Below are positions 19,973-29,568 of a DNA stretch of 64,000 nt, in pieces; within the stretch, counting starts at the first letter, position 1, and the number at the start of each line of letters is the position of its first letter. Position numbers and translations under genes: made by a program. Source of the DNA: Belnapia arida (GTDB lineage Bacteria; Pseudomonadota; Alphaproteobacteria; Acetobacterales; Acetobacteraceae); the NCBI RefSeq assembly GCF_016773205.1, contig NZ_JAETWB010000005.1, positions 124,001-188,000 on the forward strand, in the 5' to 3' direction. Below the pieces are notes generated by a model, which did not search any database, was not told the DNA's origin, and saw only the letters and a program-made list of their open reading frames with translations.

Positions 19973-20946
19973 TGTGCGGCTCCCGGAGCGAGGAGTGGGT
20001 CGGGCATGGCGCGGAAGACCTCGGGATAGGCCGGTGCGATGCCGTGCTTGACGCCCCAGAGGTACCAGTTGTCGACCACCGTGCCGGTCAGCAGGATGCC
20101 GATGCCGCCCGTCAGCGGGCAGAGCACGGCGAACCACCAGAGCCAGCGGTGGACGCTCTCGAAGGTGGCGTTGAAGCCCATGGTCCAGCGCCAGAAGATG
20201 GCGCAGCGCTCATGCGCCGTGCCGCGGTCGATCACCTGCTCCACCTCGCGCTCCGCGCCGAAGCGGCCGGCCGCCAGGATGGTCGCCCCATGCATCGCGA
20301 AGAGCAGGGTCGAGCCGTAGAGGAAGACGATCGAGAGCATGTGGAAGGGGTTGTAGAAGAGGTTGCCGTAGCGGAGCGAGAAGGCCGCCGTCCAGTCGAG
20401 ATGCGGGAAGATGCCGAAGGGCACCGCCTCGGACCAGGAGCCCATCAGCAAGGGCCGGAAGAAGCCGAGCACCAGGTAGAGCCAGATGGCGGCGGCGAAG
20501 GCCCAGGGGACGTGGGTGCCGAGGCCGAGCTGCCGGGCACGGCGGTAGGTGCGGGCCCACCAGAGCAGGATGGAGACGGTGAGGAACAGGCCGGCGAGCA
20601 GCCACCAGCCGCCTTCCGCCAGCGGCGGGATGCTGAGGCCGTAGGCGGGCGAGGGCGGCTCCAGCGCCAGCCAGGGGAGCTGGCGGATGAACTGGACGGG
20701 ATCCCAGTTCACCGAGGCCAGCATGTTCAGGCCGATGATCTCGAAGGCGGCGAAGCCGAAAATGAGCGAGATGATGCCGAGCCAGCCGAGATAGACCGGG
20801 CCGACCTGGGCATCGCCGAGCCAGCCGAGGATGTAGGCGAAGTTCGGCTTGCCGTCGCGCGGGCTGCTGCCGCGGACGAGCGGCACGCCGACATAGGCCG
20901 GGCCCCTGACCTGCACGCGGGTGAAGATGTTCTGGTATTCCGCCAT
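19969..20946 (-). CDS. pufM: Photosynthetic reaction-centre M subunit
   Basis: Transmembrane reaction-centre subunit of 325 aa with five helices; binds bacteriochlorophyll, bacteriopheophytin, QA and the non-heme iron with PufL. The start [20 protein letters not shown] is typical. Ligand-bearing segments are visible: [20 protein letters not shown] with the special-pair His, and the iron-site stretch [16 protein letters not shown] with flanking His and Glu residues. A strong AAGGAGGAGG ribosome site precedes the ATG. PufL ends 27 bases upstream and pufC overlaps the stop by four bases. Confidence 0.98.
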   Translation of the reverse strand: MAEYQNIFTRVQVRGPAYVGVPLVRGSSPRDGKPNFAYILGWLGDAQVGPVYLGWLGIISLIFGFAAFEIIGLNMLASVNWDPVQFIRQLPWLALEPPSPAYGLSIPPLAEGGWWLLAGLFLTVSILLWWARTYRRARQLGLGTHVPWAFAAAIWLYLVLGFFRPLLMGSWSEAVPFGIFPHLDWTAAFSLRYGNLFYNPFHMLSIVFLYGSTLLFAMHGATILAAGRFGAEREVEQVIDRGTAHERCAIFWRWTMGFNATFESVHRWLWWFAVLCPLTGGIGILLTGTVVDNWYLWGVKHGIAPAYPEVFRAMPDPLLAPGAAQ

Positions 20947-20973
20947 GGGGATGTTCCTCCTCCTTGCTTGGGC

Positions 20974-21798
20974 TCAGTTCCAGATCGGCAGGTTGAGCCA
21001 CCAGCCCCACCATTGCGGCCAGCCATGGGTCCAGAAGGGACCGGAGATGACGATGCAGACCGCGCTCCAGAACCCGGCGGACAGCGCGAGGAAGAGCCCG
21101 ACGCGGTGGATGCCGAGCGTGCCGATGGAATAGCCGATGGTGTCGCGGAAGAAGGTGTTCTCATGCTCGGCGGTCTTCACGTCCTCGCCCGGGGCGGGGT
21201 TGATGGCCGAGAGCACCAGCGCGCCGTGCAGCGACAGGGCGAGCGTCGTGGTGAAGAAGAAGGTCACCGCGAGCATGTGCGCCGGGTTGTAGTGGAAGTG
21301 CAGGTACTGGTAGCCGGTGTTCGACACCCAATCGAGGTGGCTAAGGATGCCGTAGGGGAAGCCATGGCCCCAGGCGCCCATCAGCACAGGGCGGATCACC
21401 ACCAGGGTGAAGTAGGCGAAGACCGCCATGCCGTAGGCGACGGGAATGTGGTAGCCCATGCCGAGCTTCCGCGCGATCTCCGCCTGGCGCAATGCCCAGG
21501 AGACGAAGGCGCCGAGGGCGCAGACCGTCACGATCTGCCAGATCCCGCCATCCTTCAGCGGCGCGAGGCCGAGGCCGTATTTCAGGTCGGGCGGGGCGAT
21601 GTTGATGGTCCAGGGGTTCCAGGTGCCACCGATGGCGGCGCCGTAGAAGAGCATCAGCGTGCCGACCAGGGTGCAGAAGACCGTCGTGACGCCGAAGAAG
21701 CCGACATAGAAGGGCCCGACCCAGAAGTCGAACAGGTCGCCCCCGACCAGGGTGCCTCCGCGGACGCGGTACTTCCTCTCAAAGCTGAGCATCGCCAT
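20974..21798 (-). CDS. pufL: Photosynthetic reaction-centre L subunit
   Basis: Transmembrane reaction-centre subunit of 274 aa with five helices. It begins [23 protein letters not shown] as usual. The special-pair His region is seen in [20 protein letters not shown], and [20 protein letters not shown] supplies the accessory pigment ligands. PufL binds QB and the non-heme iron together with PufM. No strong ribosome site precedes it; a small CCCC-GAAC-GGGG hairpin (21807-21818) sits just upstream of the start. The pufA-pufL interval is 198 bases and carries the stabilising hairpin at the pufA stop. Confidence 0.98.
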   Translation of the reverse strand: MAMLSFERKYRVRGGTLVGGDLFDFWVGPFYVGFFGVTTVFCTLVGTLMLFYGAAIGGTWNPWTINIAPPDLKYGLGLAPLKDGGIWQIVTVCALGAFVSWALRQAEIARKLGMGYHIPVAYGMAVFAYFTLVVIRPVLMGAWGHGFPYGILSHLDWVSNTGYQYLHFHYNPAHMLAVTFFFTTTLALSLHGALVLSAINPAPGEDVKTAEHENTFFRDTIGYSIGTLGIHRVGLFLALSAGFWSAVCIVISGPFWTHGWPQWWGWWLNLPIWN

Positions 21799-21966
21799 GG
21801 TGGATACCCCGAACGGGGAGGTGCTCTGTGCGGGCAGCCTCGTTGAAGCCGGATCGGCGGCGGACGGAGGGATGCCCCGTCCGCCACCCGGGCGGTCGCG
21901 CCAGAACGGATTGCGAAGGAGCGCAGGCGCCCCGAAGCGTGAATCCGCCCTGCCAACAACCGGCCA

Positions 21967-21997
21967 GGGCAGCGGGCGCGTAACGCGCCCGTTGCCC
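21967..21997 (-). promoter_or_regulatory. puf intercistronic RNA hairpin at the pufA stop
   Basis: A 14-pair stem (21967-21980 with 21984-21997, loop TAA, one G-U pair) ends in the pufA stop codon. In purple bacteria such hairpins between pufBA and pufLM block 3' decay, so that light-harvesting message outlasts reaction-centre message and antenna protein is made in excess. The same role is inferred here from position and stability. Confidence 0.75.
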
Positions 21998-22173
21998 TAG
22001 ACGACCGAACTGATGGTGTCGGTGATCATCGCCTGCGGGCGCGGACCCTCGATCCAGTTGAAGCGGTTCGTGCTGAGCAGGATGAAGTGGATCACCAGCG
22101 CGAGCACGAGAAGGAAGGTGAAGAGCCCGACCAGCGCGCGACGCGGGTCGAACAGCAGCCAGATGCGCCACAT
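21997..22173 (-). CDS. pufA: Light-harvesting complex 1 alpha subunit
   Basis: Single-span antenna polypeptide of 58 aa. It reads [20 protein letters not shown] and then a hydrophobic helix with the bacteriochlorophyll-ligating His at residue 29 ([11 protein letters not shown]), followed by NRFNWIEG with the conserved Trp. MWRIW-LFDPRR is the classic LH1-alpha N-terminus. A GGGAGGG ribosome site precedes the ATG. The gene follows pufB after 16 bases. Its stop is part of the intercistronic hairpin. Confidence 0.97.
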   Translation of the reverse strand: MWRIWLLFDPRRALVGLFTFLLVLALVIHFILLSTNRFNWIEGPRPQAMITDTISSVV

Positions 22174-22189
22174 GAGTTCTGCCCTCCCT

Positions 22190-22411
22190 TCAGGTGAGGT
22201 AGGTTGCGAACGAGGCCGCGCCGTCGATCATCGACTGCACGTAGCCGCGCGGCCCGGGGAGCCACGGGCGCCATTGCCAAACCAGGAAATGCGCGACGAT
22301 GGCGATGACGGTGAAGATGATGAAGGACGTGACGAAGATTCCGTGGAATTCCTTCGCCTCGTTCTCCGTCAGCCCCGTCAGCGAGCCATCTCGCATATCG
22401 GTACCGGCCAT
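22190..22411 (-). CDS. pufB: Light-harvesting complex 1 beta subunit
   Basis: Single-span antenna polypeptide of 73 aa. The N-terminus [20 protein letters not shown] is followed by [20 protein letters not shown] and the pigment-ligating His41, then WQWRPWLP with conserved aromatic residues. It has a C-terminal extension of about 20 residues ([21 protein letters not shown]) beyond the usual end. The ATG at 22411 has a CGGAGG ribosome site; a longer frame upstream is not needed. pufB is first in the puf operon, 135 bases after bchZ. No pufQ-like gene lies in that gap. Confidence 0.96.
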   Translation of the reverse strand: MAGTDMRDGSLTGLTENEAKEFHGIFVTSFIIFTVIAIVAHFLVWQWRPWLPGPRGYVQSMIDGAASFATYLT

Positions 22412-22546
22412 CTCGATTGCCTCCGTGATGGCGGCCTTGCGGCCGTTACCGCGCAACTCCCGCGCGGCAGGGATCGACGCGGCCGGAATAGCCACGCACG
22501 AGGGAAGGCCGCGCTGTCTGGGCGCGCGGCGATGGGCCGGAGGCGG

Positions 22547-23989
22547 TCATGCGACGCGGCCCTCCGCTAATTCCTGGATGAGGCGGGCGATGCGGGTGGC
22601 GGTCACCACCGGCTCGGCGGCCTCGCGGGCGTCGCGCTCGGCGCGGTCGCGGAGGCGCTTGGCCGCCGAGATGCGGAGCAGGAAGGGCTCGGTCTCGAGA
22701 TGCGCCTCGAGCAGCGACTGCGCCTCCGGCTCCCAGCGCTCGGCGGGGCGGGCGGGGGTGGCGGCGACGCGGTCGAGGTCCGTCCCGAGGGGGAGGATGT
22801 GGAAGAGCGCGTCGAACAGCGCGTTGCAGTATTCCTGGATGAGGTAGGTCGCACCGGCATAGCCCATGAAGGGCGTGCCGGTGGCGCGGCGGATGATCGC
22901 GCCCGGAAAGCTCGCCGGGATGTAGGTGCTGCGGGCCTTGGCCTCGGCGGCGTACATCCGCTCGTTGTAGGAGCCGAAGAGGACGAGGTGCGGCGTCTTG
23001 TGGACCGCCATGCGGACGGCGGCGTTGTCGGTTTTCATCCCCGGCTGGCGGGCGAAGGAGAAGGCGCAGGGGATGCCCATCTCCTCCTCGAGGAAGCGGC
23101 GGAGGCCGCGAACATAGGTCTCGGTGGCGACGATGGCGAAGCTGGCCGTCGCGTAGAAATCCTGCGTCACGCTGCGCCAGAGGTCCCAGATCGGCTTGAT
23201 CGTGGTGTGCTTCTCGCGCTCGATGAAGGGCTCCGGGTCGAGGCCGGTCAGCTCGCCGAGCTTGCGCAGGAAATTGGTCGTGGCGAAGAGGCCGATGGGG
23301 GCCATCAGGTAGGGCCGCTCCAGCGTCTCGCAGAGCTTGCGGCCGAACTCGCGGTAGAGGCAGATGTTGACGTCCGCATCCGGCAGGCGGGCGATGTCGT
23401 CGACATGGCTGCCGAGCGGGAAGACGAGGTTGATCTCGCATCCGATCCCCTCGACCAGGCGCCGGATCTCGGCGAGGTCGGAGGGCATGTTGAAGGTGCC
23501 GTAGATCGGGCCGATGAGGTTGACGCGGGGCGGGCTGCCCTCGGCGCGCTTGCGGGCGCGGACCTTCTTTGCGCCGAACTCGGTCCAGAGCCAGTTGATG
23601 GCGCGGTCGGCGGCCTGCCACTGGTCCTCGTCGATGGTGCGGGGGATGAAGCGGCGGAGGTTGCTGCCCTCGGGCGTCACGCCGCCGCCGATCATCTCGG
23701 CGATGCTGCCGGTGACGACGACGGCGGGGAGGTCGGCATCGCCGGTGGCGGCGGCGCGCTTCATCGGGCCTTCGGTGCCGGTCTGGGACAACGCCTCCTC
23801 GTCGAGGCCGGTGACGACCACGGGCAACTCGTGCGGCGGCAGGGCGTCGGTGTAGTGGAGGACGGCGGTGACGGGCAGGTTCTCGCAGCCGACCGGGCCG
23901 TCGATCACGGTGCGCAGCCCGCGCACGGCGCTGAAGGCATAGACGGCGCCCCAGTAGCCGCCGGCGCGGTCGTGGTCGAGGACGAGCAT
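22547..23989 (-). CDS. bchZ: Chlorophyllide a reductase subunit Z
   Basis: One of the two catalytic (NifK-like) subunits of chlorophyllide a reductase, which reduces the C7=C8 bond of ring B to make the bacteriochlorin. The protein has 480 aa. The start [20 protein letters not shown] and the Cys-containing [20 protein letters not shown], the iron-sulfur ligand region, are characteristic; [14 protein letters not shown] follows. The C-terminus carries a helical region ([20 protein letters not shown]) of the PCP-red type. It begins four bases after bchY and is followed by the puf operon, the common bch-puf superoperon arrangement. Confidence 0.96.
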   Translation of the reverse strand: MLVLDHDRAGGYWGAVYAFSAVRGLRTVIDGPVGCENLPVTAVLHYTDALPPHELPVVVTGLDEEALSQTGTEGPMKRAAATGDADLPAVVVTGSIAEMIGGGVTPEGSNLRRFIPRTIDEDQWQAADRAINWLWTEFGAKKVRARKRAEGSPPRVNLIGPIYGTFNMPSDLAEIRRLVEGIGCEINLVFPLGSHVDDIARLPDADVNICLYREFGRKLCETLERPYLMAPIGLFATTNFLRKLGELTGLDPEPFIEREKHTTIKPIWDLWRSVTQDFYATASFAIVATETYVRGLRRFLEEEMGIPCAFSFARQPGMKTDNAAVRMAVHKTPHLVLFGSYNERMYAAEAKARSTYIPASFPGAIIRRATGTPFMGYAGATYLIQEYCNALFDALFHILPLGTDLDRVAATPARPAERWEPEAQSLLEAHLETEPFLLRISAAKRLRDRAERDAREAAEPVVTATRIARLIQELAEGRVA

Positions 23990-23993
23990 TGTG

Positions 23994-25475
23994 CTAGCTC
24001 CCCACCGCTTCGTCGGCCTTGAGCTTGGCGGCGCGCAGCTTGCGCTGGCGGTCGCGGAAGCCGGCGGGCTCCTCCGGCTTGCCGCGGAAGCCGTAGCCGG
24101 CGCGGTCGGGCGTGCCGACGCCCTCGAAGAAGGAGACCATGCGGGAGAAGCGCTCCCTCCCCCGCGTCTGCGCGGCGACGATCGCGGCCATGGAGCCGGC
24201 GCCGGCGGGACCGAACAAGGGCCGGGCGGAGACCATGTTGGTGAAGTAGAGGGCGGGGATGCCCATCTCCTTCGCCTTCTGCACCAGCGGCGTGGTGCCG
24301 AGGGCGAGGTCGGGCCTGACTTCCGTCATCGCCGCCATGTCCTGCTCGAGGCTGGCGCGGTACTGGACATGGGTGCCGTGGGCGGCGAGCCAGGCGCGGT
24401 CGGCCTCGGACCATTCGGTGCGCGGGCAGGCGGTGCCTACATAGGGCACCTCGGCGCCGGCTTCGGTCAGCAGGCGGGCGACCAGCAACTCGGAGCCTTC
24501 GTAGCCGGAGACGGTGATGCGGGCGCAGATCGGCGCGGCGGCGAGCGCGGCCTGGATGGCTGGCAGGGCCTTGGCCTTGGCGATGTCGATGCGGGATTGC
24601 GGCAGGCCGGCGGCGCGGCCGATGCCCTGCAGCCAGGCCTCGGTGCCGTCGAGGCCGACGGGGCCGGAGCCGACGATGGGGCGGCCGGCGGCGACGAATT
24701 CGCGGATGCTCGCGGTGTAGAAGGGGTGGGTGGCGGCGGCGACCTCGCAGTCGAGGGCGGCGTAGAGGTCGCGCCATTCGCGGGCGGGCGTCTGCGGGGC
24801 GACGGCGAGGCCCATCGGCGCCAGCAGCGCGGCGATGCCCATGGGGTCGGCGGGGAAGAGCTCGCCGATCAGCGCGACGGTCGGCTTGCCATCGACCAGC
24901 GAAGCGGGGCGGGCGACGGGGCCGGCCTCGGCCTCGTGGCGGGCGTAGCGGAGCATGGCGCCGGCGAGGACGTCCTTCGCCTCGGCATGGGTCGGGACGC
25001 CGAAGCCGGGCACGTCGATGCCGATGACGCGGACACCGTCGATCTGCTTCGGCAGCAGGTCGAGCGGCACGCCGGAGGCGGTGGGGACGCAGAGGTTGAT
25101 GACGATGATGGCGTCCAGCTCGTCGGGCTTCGCGGTGGCGTGGACGGCCTCGCGGATGTCCTCGAAGAGCTTGCCGGTGACCAGCGTCTCGGAATTGAAG
25201 GGCACGTAGCCGACACTGCGGCGGGCGCCGTAGAAATGGCTGGTGAAGGTGAGGCCGTAGACGCAGCAGGCGCTGCCCGAAAGGATCGTCGCCACGCGGC
25301 GCATGCGAAGCCCGACGCGGAGCGAGCCGAAGGCGGGGCACATGCTCTGCGGCTGGTCGTGCGGGCCGCGCGGGTAGTCGGCCATCAGCCGGTCGAGCGC
25401 ATCCGACTTGCCGGCGGCGCGGGCGGCCGCCTGCATCGTCTCGCGGCCGCCGTGGCAGGATGCGCCCTCGGCCAT
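23994..25475 (-). CDS. bchY: Chlorophyllide a reductase subunit Y
   Basis: NifD-like catalytic subunit of chlorophyllide a reductase, 493 aa. Recognisable segments are [20 protein letters not shown] with an iron-sulfur Cys, [20 protein letters not shown] with further Cys residues, and [20 protein letters not shown]. The ATG at 25475 ([18 protein letters not shown]) lies two bases after the bchX stop, which fixes the start over a longer frame. BchY and BchZ form the heterotetramer that receives electrons from BchX. Confidence 0.95.
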   Translation of the reverse strand: MAEGASCHGGRETMQAAARAAGKSDALDRLMADYPRGPHDQPQSMCPAFGSLRVGLRMRRVATILSGSACCVYGLTFTSHFYGARRSVGYVPFNSETLVTGKLFEDIREAVHATAKPDELDAIIVINLCVPTASGVPLDLLPKQIDGVRVIGIDVPGFGVPTHAEAKDVLAGAMLRYARHEAEAGPVARPASLVDGKPTVALIGELFPADPMGIAALLAPMGLAVAPQTPAREWRDLYAALDCEVAAATHPFYTASIREFVAAGRPIVGSGPVGLDGTEAWLQGIGRAAGLPQSRIDIAKAKALPAIQAALAAAPICARITVSGYEGSELLVARLLTEAGAEVPYVGTACPRTEWSEADRAWLAAHGTHVQYRASLEQDMAAMTEVRPDLALGTTPLVQKAKEMGIPALYFTNMVSARPLFGPAGAGSMAAIVAAQTRGRERFSRMVSFFEGVGTPDRAGYGFRGKPEEPAGFRDRQRKLRAAKLKADEAVGS

Positions 25476-25477
25476 GC

Positions 25478-26497
25478 TCAGCTGCCCTCGTAGACGACTT
25501 CGAGGGAGGGCTTCTCGACCAGGGCCGAGCCGCACATGTCCTCCATCGTCGCCGGGTTCAGCACCACGCCGCGGCCGACCGCATCGCCCTTGAAGAGGCC
25601 GAGCAGGTTCTCGTGCGTGAGCGGGCTGGGGCGGACGGGTGGGGCCGTCGCCACCTGCTCGGCCAGCGTCTCGAAGACCGAGGCCCAGGGGCTGCCGGGC
25701 ATGCCGACGATCTCGTAATTGGCGGACTTGCGGCGGATGTCATCATCGGCGGGGATGGCCGAGAGGACGGGGATGCCGACGGCGTCCGCGAAGGCCTGGG
25801 CCTCGCCGGTGCCGTCATCCTTGTTGATGACAAGGCCGGCGACGCCGACATTGCCGCCGAGGCGGCGGAAGTAGTCCACCGCCGAGCAGACGTTGTTGGC
25901 GACGTAGAGGCTCTGCAGGTCGTTGGAGCCGACGACGATGACCTTCTGGCACATGTCGCGGGCGATCGGCAGGCCGAAGCCGCCGCAGACCACGTCGCCG
26001 AGGAAGTCGAGCAGGACGTAGTCGAAATCCCACTGGTGGAAGCCGAGCTTCTCCAGCAGCTCGAAGCCGTGGATGATCCCCCGTCCGCCGCAGCCGCGGC
26101 CGACCTCCGGCCCGCCGAGCTCCATGGCGTAGACGCCGTCGCGCTTGAAGCAGACATCGCCGATCTGCACGGCCTCGCCGGCCAGCTTCTTCTTCGACGA
26201 GGTCTCGATGATGGTGGGGCAGGCGCGGCCGCCGAAGAGCAGGCTGGTGGTGTCGCTCTTCGGGTCGCAGCCGATGAGCAGCACGCGCTTGCCCTGCTGC
26301 GCCATCATGTATGAGAGATTCGCCAGGGTGAAGGACTTGCCGATGCCGCCCTTGCCGTAGATGGCGATGATCTGCGTCTCGCGCTTCACCGGGCCCGTGT
26401 GCGGGGCGTCCGGCTCCTGCGCGGCCTCGGCGCGGAGCGCGTCCTGCATGCTTGCCTGCGGGGTGGCCGAGTTGGGCTTGCCGACGGATGCGTTCAT
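25478..26497 (-). CDS. bchX: Chlorophyllide a reductase iron protein (subunit X)
   Basis: NifH-like ATP-dependent reductase of 339 aa that feeds electrons to BchYZ. The P-loop [10 protein letters not shown] lies at residues 47-56, followed by [10 protein letters not shown] (switch region). The Fe4S4 cluster ligands are the Cys in [13 protein letters not shown] and the Cys in [15 protein letters not shown]. An N-terminal extension of about 40 residues before the P-loop is typical of BchX. Its ATG overlaps the bchC stop as ATGA, so the genes are translationally coupled. It differs from bchL at 59308-60225, which serves the earlier protochlorophyllide step. Confidence 0.97.
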   Translation of the reverse strand: MNASVGKPNSATPQASMQDALRAEAAQEPDAPHTGPVKRETQIIAIYGKGGIGKSFTLANLSYMMAQQGKRVLLIGCDPKSDTTSLLFGGRACPTIIETSSKKKLAGEAVQIGDVCFKRDGVYAMELGGPEVGRGCGGRGIIHGFELLEKLGFHQWDFDYVLLDFLGDVVCGGFGLPIARDMCQKVIVVGSNDLQSLYVANNVCSAVDYFRRLGGNVGVAGLVINKDDGTGEAQAFADAVGIPVLSAIPADDDIRRKSANYEIVGMPGSPWASVFETLAEQVATAPPVRPSPLTHENLLGLFKGDAVGRGVVLNPATMEDMCGSALVEKPSLEVVYEGS

Positions 26498-27429
26498 GAA
26501 CACTCGCTCCAATCCAGGACCATCTTGAGGCAGGACGCATCGGTGAAGGCGGTGCGGTAGGCGGAGGCGGCCTGCGGCGCGGCCTCCCGATGGGTGATGA
26601 GGCCGTCGAGGGAGAGGCGACCGGACCCGATCAGCGCGGTCACCGCGGCGAGGTCCGGGGCGCGCCACTCGGCGGCGATTCGGATTCGCGCCTCGCGCAT
26701 GAAGGCGGGCGGGAAGGCGAAGGAGAGCGGTGCGGCGTAGAAGCCGGCCAGCACGATCTCGCCGCCCGGGGCGAGGCGGGCGATCAGCGTGTCGAGCAGG
26801 GCACTGTCGCCGCTGACATCGACGATGCTGCGGTAGTCGCGCCGCGGGTCCGCTGACGGGTCGAGGACGGGGTAGCCCTCAGCGCCGGAGCGGCGGGCGG
26901 GGCTGCTCTCCCAAACGGTGGGCGGGGCGGCGCCGGCGGCAAGCGCGAGGCGGGCGAGCAGGCGGCCGAGGACGCCGTGGCCGACGATCAGCTCGGGCTG
27001 CGCTGCGCCGGCGGTTGCATGATGGGCAGTGGCGGCGAGGGCCAGCAGCACCGCATTCTCGCGGAGGGAGGAGGCGGCGAGGACAGTTTTCTCGCCGGCG
27101 ACGACCAGGCGGCGGGCGGCGCCGCCGAACAAGCCGCGCACCGGGCCGAAGCAGCGGGCGCCGGGGACGAAGACGCGCTGGCCGGGCGTGCGGCCCGAGA
27201 GCGGGCCGGCCTGCGCGATGCGGCCGACCGACTCATAGCCGGGGACCAGCGGATAGCCCATGCCGGGGAAGCTTGGCATCTGTCCGCTCCAGAGCAGGCG
27301 CTCCGTGCCGGTGCTGATGCCACTCCATTCGACGTCGACGACGACATCCTCCGCGCCGGGCGGGGTGAGGTCGAGGCGGCGGAGCATCAGTTGCTCCGGT
27401 TCCTGCAGCAGGACTGCCATGGTGTCCAT
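26494..27429 (-). CDS. bchC: Bacteriochlorophyllide a dehydrogenase
   Basis: Zinc-type alcohol dehydrogenase relative of 311 aa that oxidises the C3 hydroxyethyl group to the acetyl group of bacteriochlorophyllide a. Seen: [40 protein letters not shown], the [15 protein letters not shown] motif and a Rossmann region around [20 protein letters not shown]. An AGGGAGGG ribosome site precedes the ATG. It is first in bchCXYZ and is driven from a promoter overlaid by two PpsR-type palindromes. Confidence 0.95.
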   Translation of the reverse strand: MDTMAVLLQEPEQLMLRRLDLTPPGAEDVVVDVEWSGISTGTERLLWSGQMPSFPGMGYPLVPGYESVGRIAQAGPLSGRTPGQRVFVPGARCFGPVRGLFGGAARRLVVAGEKTVLAASSLRENAVLLALAATAHHATAGAAQPELIVGHGVLGRLLARLALAAGAAPPTVWESSPARRSGAEGYPVLDPSADPRRDYRSIVDVSGDSALLDTLIARLAPGGEIVLAGFYAAPLSFAFPPAFMREARIRIAAEWRAPDLAAVTALIGSGRLSLDGLITHREAAPQAASAYRTAFTDASCLKMVLDWSECS

Positions 27430-27454
27430 CGTCAGCCCTCCCTCTTCTGATTGG

Positions 27455-27498
27455 TGTCAGCTTAGACTGACACTAGTAGGTGTCAAGGATTAACGACA
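27455..27498 (-). promoter_or_regulatory. bchC promoter with tandem PpsR/CrtJ palindromes
   Basis: Two perfect TGTC-N10-GACA sites, TGTCAGCTTAGACTGACA (27455-27472) and TGTCAAGGATTAACGACA (27481-27498), are separated by eight bases. On the minus strand they cover a consensus -35 TTGACA (27481-27486) and a -10 TAAGCT (27459-27464) with a 16-base spacer. This matches the known CrtJ/PpsR-repressed bchC promoter of Rhodobacter, where cooperative binding under oxygen blocks transcription. The second site overlaps the crtF stop codon. No ppsR gene is in the window. Confidence 0.88.
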
Positions 27499-28628
27499 AC
27501 TTCGGCTGTCATCACCCGAACGAGCAGCGGCGTGCGGGTCGGGCGCAGGCGAGGCGCGGTGAAGCCGGCTTGGCGGAGCAGGACGGACAGCTCGGCGGGC
27601 GTGCGGGCGCGGCCGGTGCCCATGGCGAGGAGGTAGAAGCCGAAATAGGCCTCGCCGATCGGCTCGGCGCCGCGGGTGGCGGCCATCGGCTCGGCGAGCA
27701 GCAGCGTGCCGCCGGGGGGCAGGGCGGCACGGGCGGCACGGAGGATGGCGAGCGCCCGGTCGTCGTCATGGTCGTGGATGACGCGGACCAGGCTGAGGAT
27801 GTCGGCGCCTTGCGGAAGCGCGTCGGTGGTGACGTCGCCGCCGTGCAGGCTCGCGCGGTCAGCCATGCCGGCGGCGGCGAAGCGGGGGCGGGCGCGCTCG
27901 GCGACGGCGGGGAGGTCGAAAAGCATCAGGCGCAGATGCGGGTGGCGCGTGCCGGCCGCGCGGAGGAAGGAGCCGTCGCCGCCGCCGACATCGAGCAGGC
28001 AGCGGTGGCGGCGGAGCGGGAGGGCAGCCAGGACCTCTTCCGCGATGATGGGCTGGGAGGCGGCCATCAGGTCGGTGTAGGCGGCGACCTGCTCAGGGCG
28101 GAGGCTGGCGGGCGCCGCCGTCCCGGCGTAGGGCCAGTAGCCGGAGAGGTGGTTGCCGCCGCGCGGGCGGCGCAGCAGCGCGACCGGGTCGGCGAGGTCG
28201 CCGTAGACGAGGGCGTGGTGCTCCACCATCGCCGTGACGCCCGGGTTGTCCACCATGGCGGCGCCGAGGGGGCCGAGGCCCCAGCGGCCGCCGCCGCGCC
28301 GCGCCAGCAGGCCGAGCGAGGCGGCGGCGGCGAAGAGCCGGGCGGCGGCCTCGGGCGGCAAGGCGAGGCGGGCGGCGAGGCACGCCTCCTCCTCCGGCCC
28401 GTCGCGCAGGATCTCGAACAGGCGGAGGCGGACGCAGGCGAGCAGCACCTGCGAATAGACGAAGCCGGCGCAGAGATCGAAGAGCGCGCGGACGCGGCGG
28501 CGCGCGACCGGGCGCGTCAGCGGGAAGCGCGCCGCCAGGCTGCGGAAGCGCGGGCTGGCGAGGATGCGATCGTAGGTGTCGCGCGCACGGTCCAGCAAGC
28601 CGGCGGGGCGGACCATGGCGCCGGACAT
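27483..28628 (-). CDS. crtF: Hydroxyneurosporene / demethylspheroidene O-methyltransferase
   Basis: SAM-dependent O-methyltransferase of 381 aa that methylates the C1 hydroxyl of acyclic carotenoids in the spheroidene and spirilloxanthin pathways. An N-terminal dimerisation part contains LFDLCAGFVYSQVLLACVRL. The SAM-binding fold starts at CLLDVGGGDGSFLRAAG (about 225). VRVIHDHDDDRALAILRAAR and ALPPGGTLLLAEPMA are the conserved family motifs. It starts five bases after the crtE stop, and its own stop lies inside a PpsR palindrome of the bchC promoter. Confidence 0.93.
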   Translation of the reverse strand: MSGAMVRPAGLLDRARDTYDRILASPRFRSLAARFPLTRPVARRRVRALFDLCAGFVYSQVLLACVRLRLFEILRDGPEEEACLAARLALPPEAAARLFAAAASLGLLARRGGGRWGLGPLGAAMVDNPGVTAMVEHHALVYGDLADPVALLRRPRGGNHLSGYWPYAGTAAPASLRPEQVAAYTDLMAASQPIIAEEVLAALPLRRHRCLLDVGGGDGSFLRAAGTRHPHLRLMLFDLPAVAERARPRFAAAGMADRASLHGGDVTTDALPQGADILSLVRVIHDHDDDRALAILRAARAALPPGGTLLLAEPMAATRGAEPIGEAYFGFYLLAMGTGRARTPAELSVLLRQAGFTAPRLRPTRTPLLVRVMTAEVVVNP

Positions 28629-28633
28629 GCGGG

Positions 28634-29503
28634 CTATGCGGCCCGCACCGCGAGGCTGCGCGGCAGCAGGCGCTGCGTCTCCAGCAGGATGACGGCGCGG
28701 AGGCCCTCGGCGCCCGGGCAGGGCGGGATGGCGGCGGCGGCATCGGCGGCGAGGGATTCGAGGCGGGCGATGGCGCCGGGGAGGCCCAGCTGGAGGACGG
28801 CGCTCGGGCGGTGGTGGGCAGCGTCCTGGCCGATGGGCTTACCGAGTTCCTCCTCGTCGGAAACGGCATCGCGGATGTCGTCGGCGACCTGGTAGGCTTC
28901 GCCGAGGCGGTCGCCGAGGAGGCGCCACGCGTCCGGGTCGGCGCCCGCGGCGGCGGCGCCCGCGGCGGTGGCGGCGGCGAAGAGGGAGCCGGTCTTCTGC
29001 CGCTGGTATTCGGTGAGGTCGCAGCGGGGCTCGCTTTCCCAGCCCTGGCCGGCGACGATGCCCGTCGGCATGCCGACCGAATCGCCGATGGTCAGCATCA
29101 GGGGGCCGAGGCGCTGCGGCGCGGCGGCGGCGGCGCGGGCCATCAGCTGGAAGGCGAGGACGATAAGGGCATCGCCGGCCAGCACTGCCAGAGGTTCGTC
29201 GAAGGCGCGGTGCAGGCTCGGCTTGCCGCGGCGGGTGGCGGCGTCGTCGAAGCAGGGCAGGTCGTCATGCACGAGGGAGGCGCAGTGCAGGAGTTCGATG
29301 GCGGCGCCGGCGGACTCCGCGAGGCCGGGCTGGTCGTCGCCGACCGCGCCGGCGACGGCGAGGACGAGGCGCGGGCGGAGGCGGGCGCCGCGGGGGAAGA
29401 CGGCGTAGCGCATGGCTTCGGCAAGGCGCGGCGGGCTGCCGGGGCCTTCGGCGAGGGCGATGGCAGCGTTGAGGGCTCGTTCGATCCGCGTCACGGCGTC
29501 CAT
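28634..29503 (-). CDS. crtE: Geranylgeranyl diphosphate synthase
   Basis: Trans-isoprenyl diphosphate synthase of 289 aa, supplying GGPP for carotenoids and the bacteriochlorophyll tail. The first Asp-rich motif is HDDLPCFDDAATRRGKPS (DDx4D type) and the second is YQVADDIRDAV. The N-terminus MDAVTRIERALNAAIALAEG and LRPRLVLAVAGAVG are typical. It is transcribed divergently from crtD across 65 bases that hold a PpsR-type site, and is followed by crtF. Confidence 0.94.
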   Translation of the reverse strand: MDAVTRIERALNAAIALAEGPGSPPRLAEAMRYAVFPRGARLRPRLVLAVAGAVGDDQPGLAESAGAAIELLHCASLVHDDLPCFDDAATRRGKPSLHRAFDEPLAVLAGDALIVLAFQLMARAAAAAPQRLGPLMLTIGDSVGMPTGIVAGQGWESEPRCDLTEYQRQKTGSLFAAATAAGAAAAGADPDAWRLLGDRLGEAYQVADDIRDAVSDEEELGKPIGQDAAHHRPSAVLQLGLPGAIARLESLAADAAAAIPPCPGAEGLRAVILLETQRLLPRSLAVRAA

Positions 29504-29550
29504 GGCGACCTCCCCTGCCTTGATTGTAAGGCTTGATTGTCAGTAGGAAG

Positions 29551-29568
29551 TGTCATCTTTAATGGACA
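29551..29568. promoter_or_regulatory. PpsR/CrtJ palindrome between crtE and crtD
   Basis: TGTCATCTTTAATGGACA is a perfect TGTC-N10-GACA site. It ends at the base just before the crtD ATG (29569) and lies 48 bases upstream of crtE. A further TGTCA half-site sits 12 bases upstream (29539-29543). Binding here could repress both divergent crt genes under oxygen. Confidence 0.82.

Noticed and set aside
19972-21846. Open frame of 624 codons on the plus strand
   Set aside because: Antisense shadow of pufM and pufL; no domain is recognisable.
22412-22546. A pufQ gene
   Set aside because: No frame of suitable length or hydrophobic pattern exists here.
25478-26497. bchX as a nitrogenase NifH
   Set aside because: The P-loop and Cys motifs are shared, but neighbours bchC, bchY and bchZ and the N-terminal extension identify it as the chlorophyllide reductase iron protein.
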